From Pedobacter riviphilus (GTDB taxonomy: Bacteria > Bacteroidota > Bacteroidia > Sphingobacteriales > Sphingobacteriaceae), in NCBI RefSeq assembly GCF_014692875.1, contig NZ_CP061171.1, positions 434,001 to 498,000 of the forward strand: a stretch of DNA of 64,000 nucleotides, written 5' to 3'. Position numbers and translations under genes: made by a program. The notes beneath the pieces were generated by a model. That model searched no databases, was not told the origin of the DNA, and saw only the letters and a program-made list of their open reading frames with translations. Within the stretch, counting starts at the first letter, position 1; each line of letters begins with the position of its first letter. Of the stretch, positions 1-10,984 are shown piece after piece.

Positions 1-1398
1 CACAGCCGATTTTTCTGGAATTTTTTTGAGTGCATCTACATAAATATTTCCGCCCTGCCGTACCAGATCGAACCATCTATGCCCCTCCTGGATAAATTCT
101 TTTCTGCGCTCCAGGAAAACCGAGTCTCTAAATGCATCTGTAGATAAACCAGGTGTTAAATCTGCAATTTTTGCCCTTGTCCTTACTTTGTTAATGGCAT
201 TGTAGGCTTCGGCAGTTGGCCCACTGATATTGTTTACTACTTCGGCATAAAGCAACAATATATCTGCATACCTGATTACCGGATAGTTTATCCCGCTCTG
301 GGCCTGGGTATTTAAGGGTGTCAGCGTATAATCAACAAATTTGTTAAAATAGGGTGTATAGGCATTTTTAAAAACCACATACTTGCCAGTTGCTGCGTTA
401 TAAACCGAATCGTAGAAGGTGGTTTCGCGCCTGGTATCGGCCGCAGAAAAAAGCGCGTAAACACTTTTATTGGCGGGCACATCAATAGGGAAGGTTCCGG
501 TATTAAATGAGGTAAAACTCTGACTAAGGTTTTGTACCACATTTTTCGCCCCAAGATTGCTTTCGAATTGTACAGAAAATATATGTTCGATGCCGTTTTT
601 TGTGGCTTTTTGAAAAACATCCTTATAATTGGCGAATAAGGCATAACCATAACCACCATTAATTACGGTGTTGAGCTGGGCAAGTGCATTTGGCCATAGT
701 TTTTGCGTAACATATACCTTTGCCAGCAGCGAATGCGCTGCGCCTGATGTGGCCCTGCCTAAATCTGCACTGCCATAACTTTTTGGTAAGTTGGTGGCCT
801 CAGTCAGGTCGGCAATAATCTGCTGGTATACTGTTGAGGTAGCAGTTCTCTTAACCAATAAATCTTCAATGTTTACACTTTTAGGCTCGTGCAATATCAA
901 TGGTACATCGCCGTATAACCTCACCAGGTTAAAGTAAAGCAGACCCCTTACAAATTTGGCTTCGCGTACCAGCCTGTTTTTTAAAAGGGTATCGGTTGTA
1001 ACATTAGGAATATTATCAATTGCGATATTCGCCTTATTGATGCCATAATACAGCTGTTGCCAAACTTTTTGTATCCTGCTGTTAGAAGGGATGTAGGTTG
1101 ATACGCCAAGTGCCCTTACATCGGGGTTGGTGTTGCTCGGGCTAAAAATCTGGTTATCGCTTGCATTTTCGACTAATAAATTGAGCTGGCGGCCATACAA
1201 GGGGAAATCGCCGTTCGGATCACTGTTCAAAGAACTATAAACTGCATTAACTGAGGATATGGCATCAGATTGTGTTTTGAAAAATTGCGAACTTACAATA
1301 ACTGAACTTGGGTTTTCTTCGAGTTTTTTGCAGGCCGCTGATGTAATTATTATGACTGCTAATAACCAGATTATGGGTTTAGTGATTATTCTTTTCAT
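1..1398 (-). CDS. SusD/RagB family outer-membrane lipoprotein (3' end outside window)
   Basis: This is the glycan-binding surface lipoprotein partner of the SusC transporter just upstream on the same strand. My translation from the ATG at 1398 gives a basic and hydrophobic N-terminus ending in a lipobox-like SAAC before KKLEENP. It continues with SusD-type helical segments (AVYSSLNSDPNG, RFVRGLLYFNLVRLYGDVP-like) and the C-terminal signature RYADILLLYAEVVN followed by ERRKEFIQEGHRWFDL. The frame is open to base 1, so about 466 residues are visible and only a short C-terminus is missing. It starts 14 bases after the susC stop, so the two are almost certainly co-transcribed. The substrate is unknown because no enzyme gene of this locus lies in the window. 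Confidence 0.9.
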   Translation of the reverse strand, partial: MKRIITKPIIWLLAVIIITSAACKKLEENPSSVIVSSQFFKTQSDAISSVNAVYSSLNSDPNGDFPLYGRQLNLLVENASDNQIFSPSNTNPDVRALGVSTYIPSNSRIQKVWQQLYYGINKANIAIDNIPNVTTDTLLKNRLVREAKFVRGLLYFNLVRLYGDVPLILHEPKSVNIEDLLVKRTATSTVYQQIIADLTEATNLPKSYGSADLGRATSGAAHSLLAKVYVTQKLWPNALAQLNTVINGGYGYALFANYKDVFQKATKNGIEHIFSVQFESNLGAKNVVQNLSQSFTSFNTGTFPIDVPANKSVYALFSAADTRRETTFYDSVYNAATGKYVVFKNAYTPYFNKFVDYTLTPLNTQAQSGINYPVIRYADILLLYAEVVNNISGPTAEAYNAINKVRTRAKIADLTPGLSTDAFRDSVFLERRKEFIQEGHRWFDLVRQGGNIYVDALKKIPEKSAV

Positions 1399-1411
1399 TT
1401 GTACATTATAA

Positions 1412-4400
1412 TTATAGGGTGATGGATAAACCTGCCAAAAAGGTTCTTGTGGCCGGGTAAGTCCCAAAGTCTATTCCCTGTTTCGTATTATCGTTATCGT
1501 AAAAATTCACTTCAGGATCGAGACCGGTATATTTTGTAATGGTGAACAGATTTTGGGCAGATATATAAAACCTTAAATTTTTTAACTTGATCTTATTTGC
1601 CCATTCAGTTTTAAAGGTGTAGCCTAGTGAGACGTTTTTAAGCTTTAGGTACGAAGCATCTTCTATCAGGCGGTCGGTTACCTGTGGTACTGGCGAATTG
1701 GTTACACGGGGAACAACAGCGCCTTGATTTTGGGGTGTCCAACGGTCTAAAAGCGTGGCCGATGCATTTTGGGTAAGCGTTGGCCGCTCTAAGCTCTGCT
1801 GTAATAAATTGAATACTCTGTTGCCGTAAGAACCTTGAAAGAATATCGACAGGTCTAAACCCTTATAATTAAAAGTATTGCTTAAACTGCCGGTAAACTT
1901 TGGCTGCGCACTGCCAAGGTTATGTTTGTCGGTTGTGGTTATAACCCCGTCCTGGTTGGTATCTACATATTTCGTATCGCCAGCCTGTTGCGGTACACCG
2001 CCCAATAACGGGGTGCCATTGCTAAGATCGGCACTGGTTAAAAGCCCGTTGGTATTATAACCCCAAAATGTGCCCACAGGTAAACCCACCTGAACAATTA
2101 CAGGCGATACCTGTCCGGTTGGAGCCACAGGGAAGAAACTTTTTACATTTTCGCCCAGGCTTAACACCTTATTACGATTGGCACTAAAAATTAATGTGCT
2201 CTTCCAGTTAAAACCAGGTGTTTTTATATTCTCGGTATTTATAGAAAACTCAATACCACGGTTAGATACACTTCCGATGTTTTTTAAAGCACTGGCATAA
2301 CCCGTATATAAAGGCAATGGCACATTAAGTAATAAATCGGTGGTTTTTTTGCTGTAAACATCGAAAGTAACAGAAATGCGGTTGTTTAAAAATCCCAAAT
2401 CCAGACCAGCATTATATTGGGTGGTGGTTTCCCATTTTAGGTCGGGGTTCGCAATCTGTATGGGCGATATTCCGGTAACCAATTTGCCGCCCAGATAATA
2501 ATTACTGGGTGATAATGAAGAAAGTGAACTGTAGGGCGGGATTTCCGAATTTCCTGTTTGCCCTGCACTTAAGCGAATTTTAAAGTTGTTCACTACATTT
2601 TGCAATGACTTGAAAAATTCCTCGTCGTTTACATTCCACGAAACGCCGACAGAAGAAAAGAATCCCCATTTGTTTTCTTTACCCAGTTTGGAAGAACCAT
2701 CGGCTCTTTCAGATAGAGTAATATTGTAGCGGTGCAGATATGAATAATTAACACGTGCCAAAACAGAATTCAGGCTCGAGCTATGTGCAGCAGAGCTGGG
2801 CAGGTTGGCAATGCCCGCATATGATAAATTATCAAAGGTGGTTAAATCGTTCGGAAACTGTTGTGCAGATGTGGTAAAAGATTTACCATTTTCGTATTGT
2901 GTACTATAACCGACAAGCGCATTAAGGAAATGTTTATCATCGAAAGTATGGTTATACGTCAGGGTATTTTCATTCAGCCAGCTCAGTGCATTGCCCGAAC
3001 CGAGTGCAGCATAACCTTTGGTAGCGTAGCCGGTTGATGCCCCAGCTGGCGAAGCGGTGAAGGAGGGGGCGTAGTATTGCTGATTCGTATTCAGGATATC
3101 TACTCCGGCAGTCACTTTTAACGTCAGTTCTTTTAAAATTTTATATTCTGCAGCGGCATTACCCAATATGCGGTTTAGGGTATTTTGGTTTGTAGTGGCT
3201 GCTATATCTTGCAGCGGATTGGTTGGCGTAGCATTTAAAGGGTTACTGGTATTATAACTGCCATCGGCATTTTTAATCTGGGCAATAGGAGCAGTAAGAA
3301 TTAAATTCGCATAAGCATTGCTAAAGTTAATGCTGTTGTAGGCGCTTCCTGCTAGCTTGTTTTCTATTGATCTGCTCCCGAAAAAATTAGCGGTAACCTT
3401 AAATTTTTCAGAAATGTCTTTCTCATAATTTATCCTGGCCGAATACCTTTCATAACCCGAATTGATGATTACACCATCCTGCTTAAAATAATTGCCGGAA
3501 ATTAAATATCTCGATTTTTCATCTCCGCCCGAAACGGAAAGTTCTTGATTAAGAATTGATGCGTTACTTAATGCCGAGCCTTGCCAGTCTGAGCCTATGC
3601 CAAACGCAGCGATCTGCGCATCGGTATAGGTTTTTGGAACACCATCACTCGTGTTAATGTCGTTTATTAATGCCGCCCACTGGCTGCCATTTAATAAATT
3701 CAATTTTCTGGCTACCCGCTGCGTGCCATAATAACCGTTATAATTTACATTATTTACACCTTTCTTTCCTTTTTTTGTTGTGATGATAATTATACCATTG
3801 GCTCCTCTCGATCCGTAAATGGCGGTTGCAGAGGCATCTTTTAATACTTCTACTGATTCAATATCGCTTGGATTGATAGTAGATAGGGCATTTGAGCTGG
3901 TGCCAATGGAACCAACGTTAACATTGTCGTTATTGTTGTATACAATAAAACCATCTATAACGTAGAGTGGTGCATTTCCAAAGGAGATGGAATTCCCACC
4001 TCTAATCCTCACCGTAGCTGTGCCGCCTGGTTGCCCGGAGTTTTGTGTTACGCCGATACCGGAAACACCACCCTGAAGCATATTATCAAAACTTGCTGCG
4101 GGCTGTGCCAGTAAATTTTTAGAAACCGAAGCTACCGATCCGGTAACGTCGCTTTTTTTCTGGCTGCCATAGCCCATTACCACAACATCATTCAGGCTGC
4201 TTGCTTTTTCTGCCAATAAAATGGTAATCGGACTTCCATCCACCAAAATCTCTTTGGTTTGGTAACCGATAAAACTTACAATAAGGGTATAAGGGAATTT
4301 TTGCCCCGTACGAAATGAAAAGCTTCCATCAGGTGCGCTGGTTACGGCATGCGTAGTTCCTTTTATGGCTAAAACCACATTGCCTATAGGCTGTTTAGTT

Positions 4401-4546
4401 ATCGAATCTTTTACTGATCCGATTAAGGTGGAGTTAATAATCGGGGTGTTTTCCTGCTGCGCCTTCGCATTTTTAGTAAGCATAGCAATGGCAAGAAATG
4501 TCATCAGCCTGACGGCAATTTTTTTTCTATGGATAGATTTTTCCAT
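1412..4546 (-). CDS. SusC/RagA family TonB-dependent outer-membrane receptor
   Basis: This is a 1044-residue TonB-linked transporter that imports oligosaccharides or similar ligands with the adjacent SusD. A signal peptide ends near AKAQQ (about residue 30). A carboxypeptidase-regulatory-like domain follows (about 38-115). The conserved SusC plug motifs come next: VVVMGYGSQKKSDVTGSV, the TonB-box-proximal region, and PSDIESVEVLKDASATAIYGSRGANGIIIITTKKG. The remainder is a 22-strand-type barrel ending in an aromatic-rich strand. There is no STN domain, so it is not predicted to signal to an anti-sigma factor. The length is normal and the frame is intact, unlike the other two SusC genes here. 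Confidence 0.95.
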   Translation of the reverse strand: MEKSIHRKKIAVRLMTFLAIAMLTKNAKAQQENTPIINSTLIGSVKDSITKQPIGNVVLAIKGTTHAVTSAPDGSFSFRTGQKFPYTLIVSFIGYQTKEILVDGSPITILLAEKASSLNDVVVMGYGSQKKSDVTGSVASVSKNLLAQPAASFDNMLQGGVSGIGVTQNSGQPGGTATVRIRGGNSISFGNAPLYVIDGFIVYNNNDNVNVGSIGTSSNALSTINPSDIESVEVLKDASATAIYGSRGANGIIIITTKKGKKGVNNVNYNGYYGTQRVARKLNLLNGSQWAALINDINTSDGVPKTYTDAQIAAFGIGSDWQGSALSNASILNQELSVSGGDEKSRYLISGNYFKQDGVIINSGYERYSARINYEKDISEKFKVTANFFGSRSIENKLAGSAYNSINFSNAYANLILTAPIAQIKNADGSYNTSNPLNATPTNPLQDIAATTNQNTLNRILGNAAAEYKILKELTLKVTAGVDILNTNQQYYAPSFTASPAGASTGYATKGYAALGSGNALSWLNENTLTYNHTFDDKHFLNALVGYSTQYENGKSFTTSAQQFPNDLTTFDNLSYAGIANLPSSAAHSSSLNSVLARVNYSYLHRYNITLSERADGSSKLGKENKWGFFSSVGVSWNVNDEEFFKSLQNVVNNFKIRLSAGQTGNSEIPPYSSLSSLSPSNYYLGGKLVTGISPIQIANPDLKWETTTQYNAGLDLGFLNNRISVTFDVYSKKTTDLLLNVPLPLYTGYASALKNIGSVSNRGIEFSINTENIKTPGFNWKSTLIFSANRNKVLSLGENVKSFFPVAPTGQVSPVIVQVGLPVGTFWGYNTNGLLTSADLSNGTPLLGGVPQQAGDTKYVDTNQDGVITTTDKHNLGSAQPKFTGSLSNTFNYKGLDLSIFFQGSYGNRVFNLLQQSLERPTLTQNASATLLDRWTPQNQGAVVPRVTNSPVPQVTDRLIEDASYLKLKNVSLGYTFKTEWANKIKLKNLRFYISAQNLFTITKYTGLDPEVNFYDNDNTKQGIDFGTYPATRTFLAGLSITL

Positions 4547-4590
4547 ATATTTATACAGTTTTATTTAATGATTTGAATTGTTAGTAAAAC

Positions 4591-4629
4591 TTGGTAACCA
4601 GAAGTGATTGGCGTTACGCTGGTTATCAA
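4591..4629. promoter_or_regulatory. inverted repeat in the 5' leader of susC
   Basis: Arms of 11 bases, TTGGTAACCAG at 4591-4601 and CTGGTTATCAA at 4619-4629, pair with one mismatch around a 17-base loop. The repeat lies 45-83 bases upstream of the minus-strand susC start. It could be an operator or a leader hairpin. No T-run follows it in either direction, so a simple terminator is less likely. Function is inference. Confidence 0.35.
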
Positions 4630-4998
4630 ATAATATCCGGCAGGGCTTCCCTGTCGGTTTTGTTTTTTATGATAGACGCTATTTCATTTTGTAAGTTGTT
4701 TAAAAAAAGGCTACACTTCTACAGTTAGCCTTAGGCCAGTATTGTTTTATAGAAAAGAGGTAATGAGCGCTGCCGTATTAGCAACAACAGGAAAGATACA
4801 CGCGCATAGAAAAAATAAATAGATCTGGCATCATATTTTTAGTAAGCTTTAATATTACTCAACATGTTTGGACAAATATAAAAACTTTTCTTAAAAAGAC
4901 TATAATAACTATAGGATTTATAGATATTTTTTTCAAAATCCATTTTACGCTCAAATAAAATTTAAGATTTTCTTTGGATTAAGAATGGTAAGGGGTAT

Positions 4999-5148
4999 TT
5001 ATTCTAAGTTTTTAAAACGTGGTGCTGAGGAGGATATTCTCACTTCTTTACGCTCTTTGGGAGAGGAGAACTTATAAAATAGCAGCCAGTAAGTGATGGC
5101 CATAATCAACATACCTAAGAGCGCACTGATTATATCATTCCTTTTCAT
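4999..5148 (-). CDS. possible small single-pass membrane protein
   Basis: A 49-codon frame starts at an ATG at 5148 (MKRNDIISALLGMLIMAITYWLLFYKFSS...). It has one convincing hydrophobic stretch (about residues 7-25) followed by a charged tail, the layout of a small inner-membrane protein. The same frame is open further upstream, but that part has no protein-like character. There is no obvious ribosome site and no neighbour in the same operon, so it may simply be an open frame in AT-rich DNA. No family recognised. Confidence 0.25.
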   Translation of the reverse strand: MKRNDIISALLGMLIMAITYWLLFYKFSSPKERKEVRISSSAPRFKNLE

Positions 5149-5906
5149 ACACACTTTGTAACAAAAAAGATGCCGACTCGGGTACGAAGTTATTAATAGT
5201 TGTAAGCTATTTTGTTTTTTGCCAATTTCTAACTTTCTTGATCGGGGATCGGAAGCCTGAATTTTAGAAAAGTGTACAATGTGAATCACTTTCCAAACAG
5301 AGAAAATAGAAATAATAAAATTTACTGTTGCTAAAAACCAACAGCTTTCAATGCAATATCGGTCACGAGGTCTAGTTCTATTTTAAGAAAAATGACGCTG
5401 CATTATATTTGTATTTCAGATCTAATTTGTCACGCTGCACTCAATCTGTACTGATCTTAGAAATATCAGAATGCTTTTAAGACATTTAAAAGAGGTGCTT
5501 CGACAAGCTCAGGATGACAATATTTACATTTGTTAAAACAACGGACATTTCAAATTTGATATTCAATAAAGCAAATTGTTTTATGAATTGGATAATTTTT
5601 GTTCCAATAAATTATTATGCCATCGTTGCCGGAAGTCAAAAAATTATGAAAACCGTAATTTTTGTTAAAAATTTGTGGGACATGCCAAGATAATATAATT
5701 TTGACTACTAATACTATAGATTATATATGCTTTATGCTTGTTAAAACCTTCATTCCTCTTCTTAACTCCTATCTCAATATCCCAGATACAGTCCTATCTA
5801 AATTGCAGACAAACTCTTATTCAATATTAACATGTAAATAAAATGAGATAAAAATTCTATTAAGAAAGGAGCATACAAAACAGGAGATACTTACTGAATA
5901 CAATAA

Positions 5907-5975
5907 GGGGAAATGCATTTCTGCATCCTCCCCAGATTTCGACCATTTAACCGGAGATCAATTGGCGTTGCATCC
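5907..5975 (+). promoter_or_regulatory. hairpin-rich leader upstream of second susC
   Basis: Two stem-loops sit in tandem. The first pairs GGGGA (5907-5911) with TCCCC (5929-5933), and inside it ATGCA (5913-5917) with TGCAT (5922-5926). The second pairs ACCGGA with TCCGGT across 5952-5975. They lie 110-180 bases before the susC start at 6086. Whether they are transcribed is unknown; a leader control element is only one possibility. Confidence 0.25.
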
Positions 5976-6085
5976 GGTCAATTTATTTAATGATCATGTT
6001 AAATTTATGAATTCTACACGGAATTTTTCATAATAAGTGGAAATAACCCATTGTAATTTCATGATTGACATAAACCAATATAATT

Positions 6086-9000
6086 ATGAAAATAAGCGGA
6101 AAGTCCTGGAAGGATTCTCATATCGCAGCTTTATCGAAAACATTTTTGCTCACAGGCTTAACCGGAATCTTTCTGATTTCCTCCATTTTAGAAGCTTCTG
6201 CAAAAAATAAAGACAAACACCACCACCTCAATCATCATACTCTTTCTGGCGTAGCCATAATGGCGGAACCGAAAATACTTAATGCTGTCCCTACAAGATT
6301 AACCACGGTAAAAGGAAGGGTAACAGATGAAAAAAATCTTCCCCTGCCCGGCGTAAGTGTCAGGCTTAAAGGAACAGCCCAGGTAGTATCTACAAACCCT
6401 GGTGGCGAATTTCAGATCGTTACCGAACAGAGCCAGCCCACTTTAATTTTTACCTATGTGGGATATAAAACACAAGAAATACTTTACAAAGGAGAGGTGC
6501 TTTCTATAAAACTTGATCCAGACCAAAGTAAGCTGGAAGAAGTACTTGTGGTAGGTTACGGAACGCAAAAGAAAAGTGATGTATTGGGTTCTGTGGCTAC
6601 ATTTAATGCCAAGGCTGTTGATGAAAAACCGATTTCGAGGGTTGAACAGGCATTAATTGGACAAATGGCAGGTGTGCAGGTGAGGCAACAAAGTGGTATA
6701 CCCGGAGCAGGATTGAGTATTCAGGTACGAGGAGCAGGATCAATCACTGCTGGCAACGAACCGCTTTATGTTTTAGATGGCTTTCCTTTGGATATTGCCG
6801 GTCAAAATGCTGCAGGAGGCATCTCAAACAGTCCCCTCGATAATCTTAATCCTAACGATATTGAAAGTGTACAGGTATTAAAAGATGCAGCCGCAGGAGC
6901 TATTTATGGTTCGCGCGCTGCTAATGGCGTTGTGATTATTACTACAAAGAAGGGTGTTTCAGGAAGGCCCAAAATTAGTGCAAATGCAAAAGCAGGAATC
7001 AGTTCCGTATCACGAAAGGTTGATATGCTGAGTGCTGATGAATGGGTTGCACAGGCAACAGAACTTGCCAACTCGGCCTGGGTAGCTTCGGGTACGGGCA
7101 GAACCGCTAGCCAGACCAATGCTGAAAGGGCTGCGGTGCTTGGACTTGCTGCCGGAACGATCAATACCTCATATATGACTGATCCAAGATGGGCGCAGGC
7201 CGGACATCCCGGACTTGATTACGTAGACTGGCAGGACGCCGTTTTTACACAAGCACCTTATCAAAATTATGAAGCCTCAGCAAGTGGAGGTACCGAAAAT
7301 GTCACTTATTTTATCTCAGGTAATTACCTGAATCAAAATGGAACACTGCTCAATTCTAATTTTAAAAACTACGGATTGAGGGCAAATGTTGAGGCCAATG
7401 CGGGTAAAAAGTTAAAGTTCGGCATTAATCTCGCTCCATCATATTCAATTAATAATGCACCACCTGCTGAAGGAAAGGATAACCAGCTGATGAATGCACT
7501 ACAGATGGTGCCTGTTGTAGAAAGTTCGGCCGGACTCAATACTGGTGCGTATGGAAACAGTACCTATACCTGGGCAAGTCCAAGACTCATCAGTCCATAC
7601 GCATATCTGGAAACTGCCATAAATAATGTTAAAACTTCGCGGTTGCTGGCTTCAGTGTATGCAGATTACCAGATTATTAAGGGCTCTCATTAAGATCGAG
7701 TGTAAACTATGATAATGTAGATAGAAATACATCACAGTATACATCAGATCAGGTAACCGTGGGGGCTGCATCAGCCTTGTTAACCAATCCCGGACTTTAT
7801 TCAACAGGTGCTTACATTGTAAATAAGAAACAAAATTTTTTAAATGAGAATACTTTGAGTTACTCGACTACAATAGCTGGTGTTCATAAAATTTCGGCTA
7901 TTGCAGGGGTATCTTATAATATTGTACATGCTGAAGGTGTAAGGCTTGCTACAGCCGGCGGTTTTGCCAACGATATTATCAAAACATTAAGTAATGCAAT
8001 TGCCAATTCGGCAGGGGTAACAACTACCGGAACTTCTACCGCAGCTAACAATACACTGTTTTCTTATTATAGCAGGCTCCAGTATGCTTTTAAAGATAGA
8101 TATCTATTGTCTGGTACCATTAGAAGAGATGCCTCTTCTAAATTTGGTGCTGAGAACCGCTGGGGAACCTTTCCTTCGGTATCTGCAGGGTGGAAAATTT
8201 CAGAAGAGTCTTTCTTAAAGGATGTAAAAGCAATTAGTGAGCTAAAACTTAGACTCAGCTGGGGTAAATCTGGTAATAATAACATTGGCGATTACAATGC
8301 AATCAGTACGCTCGTAAATTCGAATTATGTTTTCGGCGGTAATACGCCTACAACCGCCACTGGTCAGGTAGTTTCCGGACTGGCCAATAAAGCACTAAAA
8401 TGGGAAACTTCAAGTACTTATGATCTTGGCTTGGATTTGAGTTTGCTCGCTAACCGGATCAATTTCACTTTTGATGCTTATCATAAAAAAAACAGTGATC
8501 TTTTACTTAATCTGCCCGTGTTATCTGCAAGCGGTTTCAGTACAAGTTTGCAAAACATTGGAGCAGTAGTAAACAAAGGCCTCGAATTTGGCGTGAATAC
8601 CGTAAATCTAAAGACAGCACGTTTTACCTGGGCAATGAGCGCCAATATCGCATTTAACAAAAATACGGTTACAGACCTGGGGCCAACGCATGCAGATATT
8701 GAGATTGCTTCTGCTTACAGTGGCAGCAATGCACCTTATCTGTTGCGGGAAGGGCTTCCTGCATTCAGTTATTATATTACCAAAACGGATGGTATTCTGA
8801 CAGCTGCTGATATTGCCAATCCCAATGTAGCAAAAGTATCTGGGCAAAAAGCCGGCGATGCAAAATATGTTGATAATAATGGAGATGGAAAAATCAGTGC
8901 GGCTGATAGGGTAGTGGGTGGTCAACCTGCTCCTAAGTATACCTGGGGTTGGACCAATACATTTAAATATGACAACTTTGACCTTGCAATACAGCTGTAC

Positions 9001-9444
9001 GGCCAGCATGGAGGTTCTATACTGTCGTATCTCGGTCGGGCAATCGACTTTTCGGGCAGCACCACAGCTAACGTTCTGGGAGTTTGGAGAGATCACTGGT
9101 CAGCTTCCAATCCTGATCCAAATGCACCAAGGGGTAAACTAGGCGCGGGTTATACCTACCCAAATGTAACCTCCGACTGGGTGTATTCTACCGATTTTCT
9201 GCGGGTACAGAACATCACGCTGGGTTATAACCTTAAAAAATTATTTAAAACCCCAGCAATTTCTTCGGCAAGGATATTTGTGTCGCTGGAAAATTATTTT
9301 TCTCATGATAAATATAAAGGAGGAGCAAATCCAGAGGCACAGAACACAAACGTAAGCGGCGATGCCAGTTATGCAATTTCTGGTGACTACGGCTCGATGC
9401 CGCTGAGTAAAACAGCTTCAATAGGTATAAATATTGGCTTTTAG
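6086..9444 (+). pseudogene. SusC/RagA family TonB-dependent receptor, interrupted by one frameshift
   Basis: Two frames (6086-7693 and 7759-9444) together form one normal SusC transporter of about 1119 residues. The first holds the signal peptide, a His-rich linker (KDKHHHLNHHTL), the carboxypeptidase-like domain, the VVGYGTQKKSDVLGSV motif and the plug (NPNDIESVQVLKDAAAGAIYG). The second holds the rest of the barrel to the terminal strand. At 7681-7683 the first frame reads KGSH-stop. Adding one G to the GGG run restores KGLSLRSSVNYDNVDRNTSQY, which runs straight into the second frame. As written the protein would be truncated and non-functional. A sequencing deletion is a real alternative because the rest of both frames is well preserved. 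It is followed by susD and a sulfatase. Confidence 0.88.
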
Positions 9445-9456
9445 TAACAATATAAG

Positions 9457-10947
9457 ATGAAAACGAAAATATACTTAATACTGTTCTCGCTATTGCTGTT
9501 ATTGGGCAGTTGCGAAAAACAGTTAAATCAAACTCCAGTGTCAAGTTTGGCAACTGATAACTTTTTCACCAATAATAACGACTTTCTTCAGGCTGTAAAT
9601 GGGGTCTACTCGCAATTAAACAATTACCCGAGTCAGGCGTTGTTCCTTAGTGAAATGCGCAGTGATAATATAAATGCAACCTCCGATGGTAACCGTGATT
9701 GGGATGGGATCAACAACTTCACTCCAAGTATTACCACCACAGGATTTATTTCTACCGCCTGGAAAGCCAACTTCAATGGAATTTATAATGCCAATACGGT
9801 TTTGGCTGCACTGGAAACCAAAGGAAGTGTATTAACTAGTGCAAATGCGACACGGTACACCGCAGAAGTACGTTTCTTAAGGGCCTTCTATTATTTCTCA
9901 TTAGTAAGAACTTTTGGGCAGGTTCCATTAATCTCGTCGGTGAAGAGTGCCGCTGAAGTAGCAAGCATTCCGCGTAGTCCTGTGGCTGATGTTTATGCAT
10001 TGATCGAGTCCGATCTGCAGTATGCAGCTGCTAATTTACCTGCTACTTTTACTGGACCTGATTTGGGAAGACCTACTTCTTATGCTGCAAAGGGACTTTT
10101 GGGCTTGGTTTATCTAACCAAATCCGGACCAACCTATGGTATTAATGGGCCTGGCATTAATAGTAATGAATATGATAAGGCTGCGGCATTGTTTGAAGCT
10201 ATAATTACCGGAAGCCCATATAGTTTTATATCAGATTATGCATCGATTTTTTCGTATGCAAAAGAAAACAATAGTGAAGTGGTATTTGATATCCAGTTTG
10301 CTTCCAGTTTAAACGGCGCAGGTTTCCCATCGCACCTGGTGCCAGTAGCCTACTGGACCAGTAATGGTATTTCCAATAGCTTTGGAAATGGTTATGGAGC
10401 AAGCACGTTTCCTGTATCGAAAAGCTTAGTGACCTCCTACACTACAAATACGGTAAGTGGAACAGATATCCGCTATCCTTTCAATGTGGCTACCACTTAT
10501 ACCGCTGGCCCTTTCATCAAAAAATATATCGATGTGACCAAAAAGGGTTTGTCAGGGAAAGATTGGCCAATTAATTTCATTGTATTGCGTTATACCGATA
10601 TCTTGTTGATGAAGGCCGAATGTATTCTACATGGTGCACCCGGCACTCAGGCAGATGTTGATGCGATTGTTAATAAGGTGAGGGCCAGGGCCGGGGTTGG
10701 TGCACTATCTAATGTAACCATACCCATACTTATGCAGGAACGGCAGCGAGAATTTTTAGGTGAAGGGCTCCGTTGGAACGATCTGGTAAGGGAAGGTTTG
10801 GCCGTTTCGCAGATGAATGCCTGGAGAACTGCCGATGCAATAACAAAAATTAACGAAATTGTACCAAACTATGTAATTTACCCGGTTCCGGCAGCAGAAA
10901 TTCAGACCGCACCAGGTCTTTATGTTCAAAATCCCGGCTACAATTAG
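9457..10947 (+). CDS. SusD/RagB family outer-membrane lipoprotein
   Basis: This 496-residue surface lipoprotein is the partner of the SusC gene ending 12 bases upstream. The N-terminus is a lipoprotein signal, with LLLLGSC giving the acylated Cys near residue 21. SusD-type motifs follow: NFFTNNNDFLQAVNGVYSQL at the N-terminal helices, RFLRAFYYFSLVRTFGQVPL in the middle, RYTDILLMKAECI, and near the C-terminus ERQREFLGEGLRWNDLVREG. The frame is intact and ends in NPGYN, typical of the family. The neighbouring sulfatase suggests the pair handles a sulfated glycan, which is inference from position. Confidence 0.95.
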   Translation: MKTKIYLILFSLLLLLGSCEKQLNQTPVSSLATDNFFTNNNDFLQAVNGVYSQLNNYPSQALFLSEMRSDNINATSDGNRDWDGINNFTPSITTTGFISTAWKANFNGIYNANTVLAALETKGSVLTSANATRYTAEVRFLRAFYYFSLVRTFGQVPLISSVKSAAEVASIPRSPVADVYALIESDLQYAAANLPATFTGPDLGRPTSYAAKGLLGLVYLTKSGPTYGINGPGINSNEYDKAAALFEAIITGSPYSFISDYASIFSYAKENNSEVVFDIQFASSLNGAGFPSHLVPVAYWTSNGISNSFGNGYGASTFPVSKSLVTSYTTNTVSGTDIRYPFNVATTYTAGPFIKKYIDVTKKGLSGKDWPINFIVLRYTDILLMKAECILHGAPGTQADVDAIVNKVRARAGVGALSNVTIPILMQERQREFLGEGLRWNDLVREGLAVSQMNAWRTADAITKINEIVPNYVIYPVPAAEIQTAPGLYVQNPGYN

Positions 10948-10984
10948 GGGTATTTATTGAGATTAAAAATCAAAAGAATAAGCA

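Larger units (their letters stand above)
4547..6085. other. 1.5-kb intergenic region between divergent susCD loci
   Basis: This is AT-rich DNA between a minus-strand and a plus-strand susC gene, so it should hold both promoters. Besides the inverted repeat at 4591-4629 and a weak small ORF (4999-5148), I see a segment at 5496-5519 (gcttcgacaagctcaggatgac) resembling a dispersed intergenic repeat found in many genomes. Hairpins precede the second susC at 5907-5933 and 5952-5975. No tRNA, IS end or long ORF was recognised. Confidence 0.6.

Noticed and set aside
5496..5519. possible insertion-sequence end
   Set aside because: Only a short segment resembling a dispersed intergenic repeat; no terminal inverted repeats, target duplication or transposase nearby.
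8608..9096. 162-codon minus-strand frame
   Set aside because: Antisense shadow of the SusC barrel region, which has a clear coding pattern on the plus strand.
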